DNA from: Caulobacter vibrioides
GTDB taxonomy: Bacteria > Pseudomonadota > Alphaproteobacteria > Caulobacterales > Caulobacteraceae
Length of the DNA stretch: 64,000 nt
Assembly: GCF_002310375.3 (NCBI RefSeq)
Contig: NZ_CP023315.3
Location: 1,364,001-1,428,000, forward strand
Direction: 5' to 3'
This document shows, one piece after another, positions 63,801 through 64,000 of this stretch. The position numbers were made by a program, and so were the translations under genes. The notes under the pieces are model-generated. The model made no database searches. It was not told the DNA's origin and saw nothing but the letters and a program-made list of their open reading frames with translations. Positions within the stretch are counted from its first letter, which is position 1. Each line of letters opens with the position of its first letter.

Positions 63801-64000
63801 ATGAGCGATCGTAGCGAACTGGCGGAACTGTTCCTGTCGTCGAACGGCAGGCTGGCGCGCACGCCGTTCCTGATCGCCTCGGCCGTGGTGGTCGGGGTGG
63901 CCGTCTTCTACGAGGCGATCGCCAACTACACCCTGCACTGGCTGACCGGGTGGTTCGTCTATCCGACCCTGCTGTTCACCGGGGCCTGCCTGCTGTCCAA
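63801..64000 (+). CDS. Second DUF805-like membrane protein (truncated by window end)
   Basis: Translation from ATG 63801 gives SDRSELAELFLSSNGRLART, then PFLIASAVVVGVAVFYEAIA. The GRLARTPF motif matches the DUF805 start and is followed by two hydrophobic helices. It continues beyond the window. It is 73 bp after the other DUF805 gene, so the two are tandem paralogues. Confidence 0.72.
   Translation, partial: MSDRSELAELFLSSNGRLARTPFLIASAVVVGVAVFYEAIANYTLHWLTGWFVYPTLLFTGACLLS

Noticed and set aside
1..64000. CRISPR array, prophage, insertion sequence or toxin-antitoxin module
   Set aside because: No regularly spaced identical repeats, transposase, integrase or phage genes were seen. The repeats found are palindromic intergenic elements, and the HNH and XRE genes have no nuclease/immunity partner.

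Overview
The window is high-GC DNA from an alphaproteobacterium, almost certainly Caulobacter vibrioides/crescentus or a close relative. The strongest marker is gcrA (5250-5771), the cell-cycle regulator, preceded by three GANTC (CcrM) motifs. Further support comes from TTGACGS/GCTANAWC-type promoters, TTAACCAT (CtrA-like) and TGCGAAT-type iron boxes, and a gene order running from gcrA to a hutA-like haem receptor. It is dense chromosomal core DNA. I see no phage, insertion sequence, integron, rRNA or CRISPR array. Two tRNA genes are present: Gly-CCC at 20105-20179 (minus) and Leu-CAA at 57330-57414 (plus).

Layout. 1-5 kb: end of a hisN-type phosphatase, an XRE regulator, a lipid A-type acyltransferase, and the minus-strand run xseA - DUF2093 - M23 peptidase - single-domain response regulator. 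5-13.9 kb: gcrA, an ABC-2 permease, argD-argF-hslO, then apaG/metZ and a tandem-domain dCTP deaminase. 14-19 kb: an accessory-looking operon of small membrane proteins, three of which share a C-terminal motif, with an embedded 64-aa XRE regulator and a striking ATGACAA operator array, followed by a secreted alpha/beta hydrolase and a TraB/GumN protein. 20-25 kb: tRNA-Gly, a secreted GH9 cellulase divergent from a DUF885 protein, an EF-hand protein and DUF6065. 25-38 kb: amino-acid biosynthesis (tyrC, hisC, a chorismate-mutase protein, lysA, argH) around the ftsE-ftsX-ydcF-plsC chain, hpt and a TlpA thioredoxin.

38-50 kb: an acyltransferase/membrane protein/winged-helix cassette, gluQ-tetR with an unlisted 36-aa membrane microprotein divergent from it, a Gre-like factor, a DNA glycosylase, an HNH protein, an M1 peptidase and coq7-dsbB-like-yqaA. 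50-56 kb: an iron/haem region (hutA-like receptor divergent from DUF4198 and a four-EF-hand protein), a His-rich membrane protein and a MarR regulator. 56-64 kb: P1 peptidase, tRNA-Leu with a hydrolase ORF running antisense through it, GST, msrB, PfpI, a GlcG/HbpS protein, pccA and two DUF805 genes.

Many neighbouring genes overlap by 4 nt (ATGA, GTGA, TTGA), and several starts are TTG. Five families of palindromic intergenic repeats recur between genes. The best candidates for undescribed biology are the XRE/membrane-protein operon (14.5-16.9 kb), the TetR-controlled microprotein (42.9-43.2 kb), the His-rich membrane protein with a CtrA-like site (54.5 kb) and the acyltransferase/winged-helix cassette (39.1-41.4 kb).
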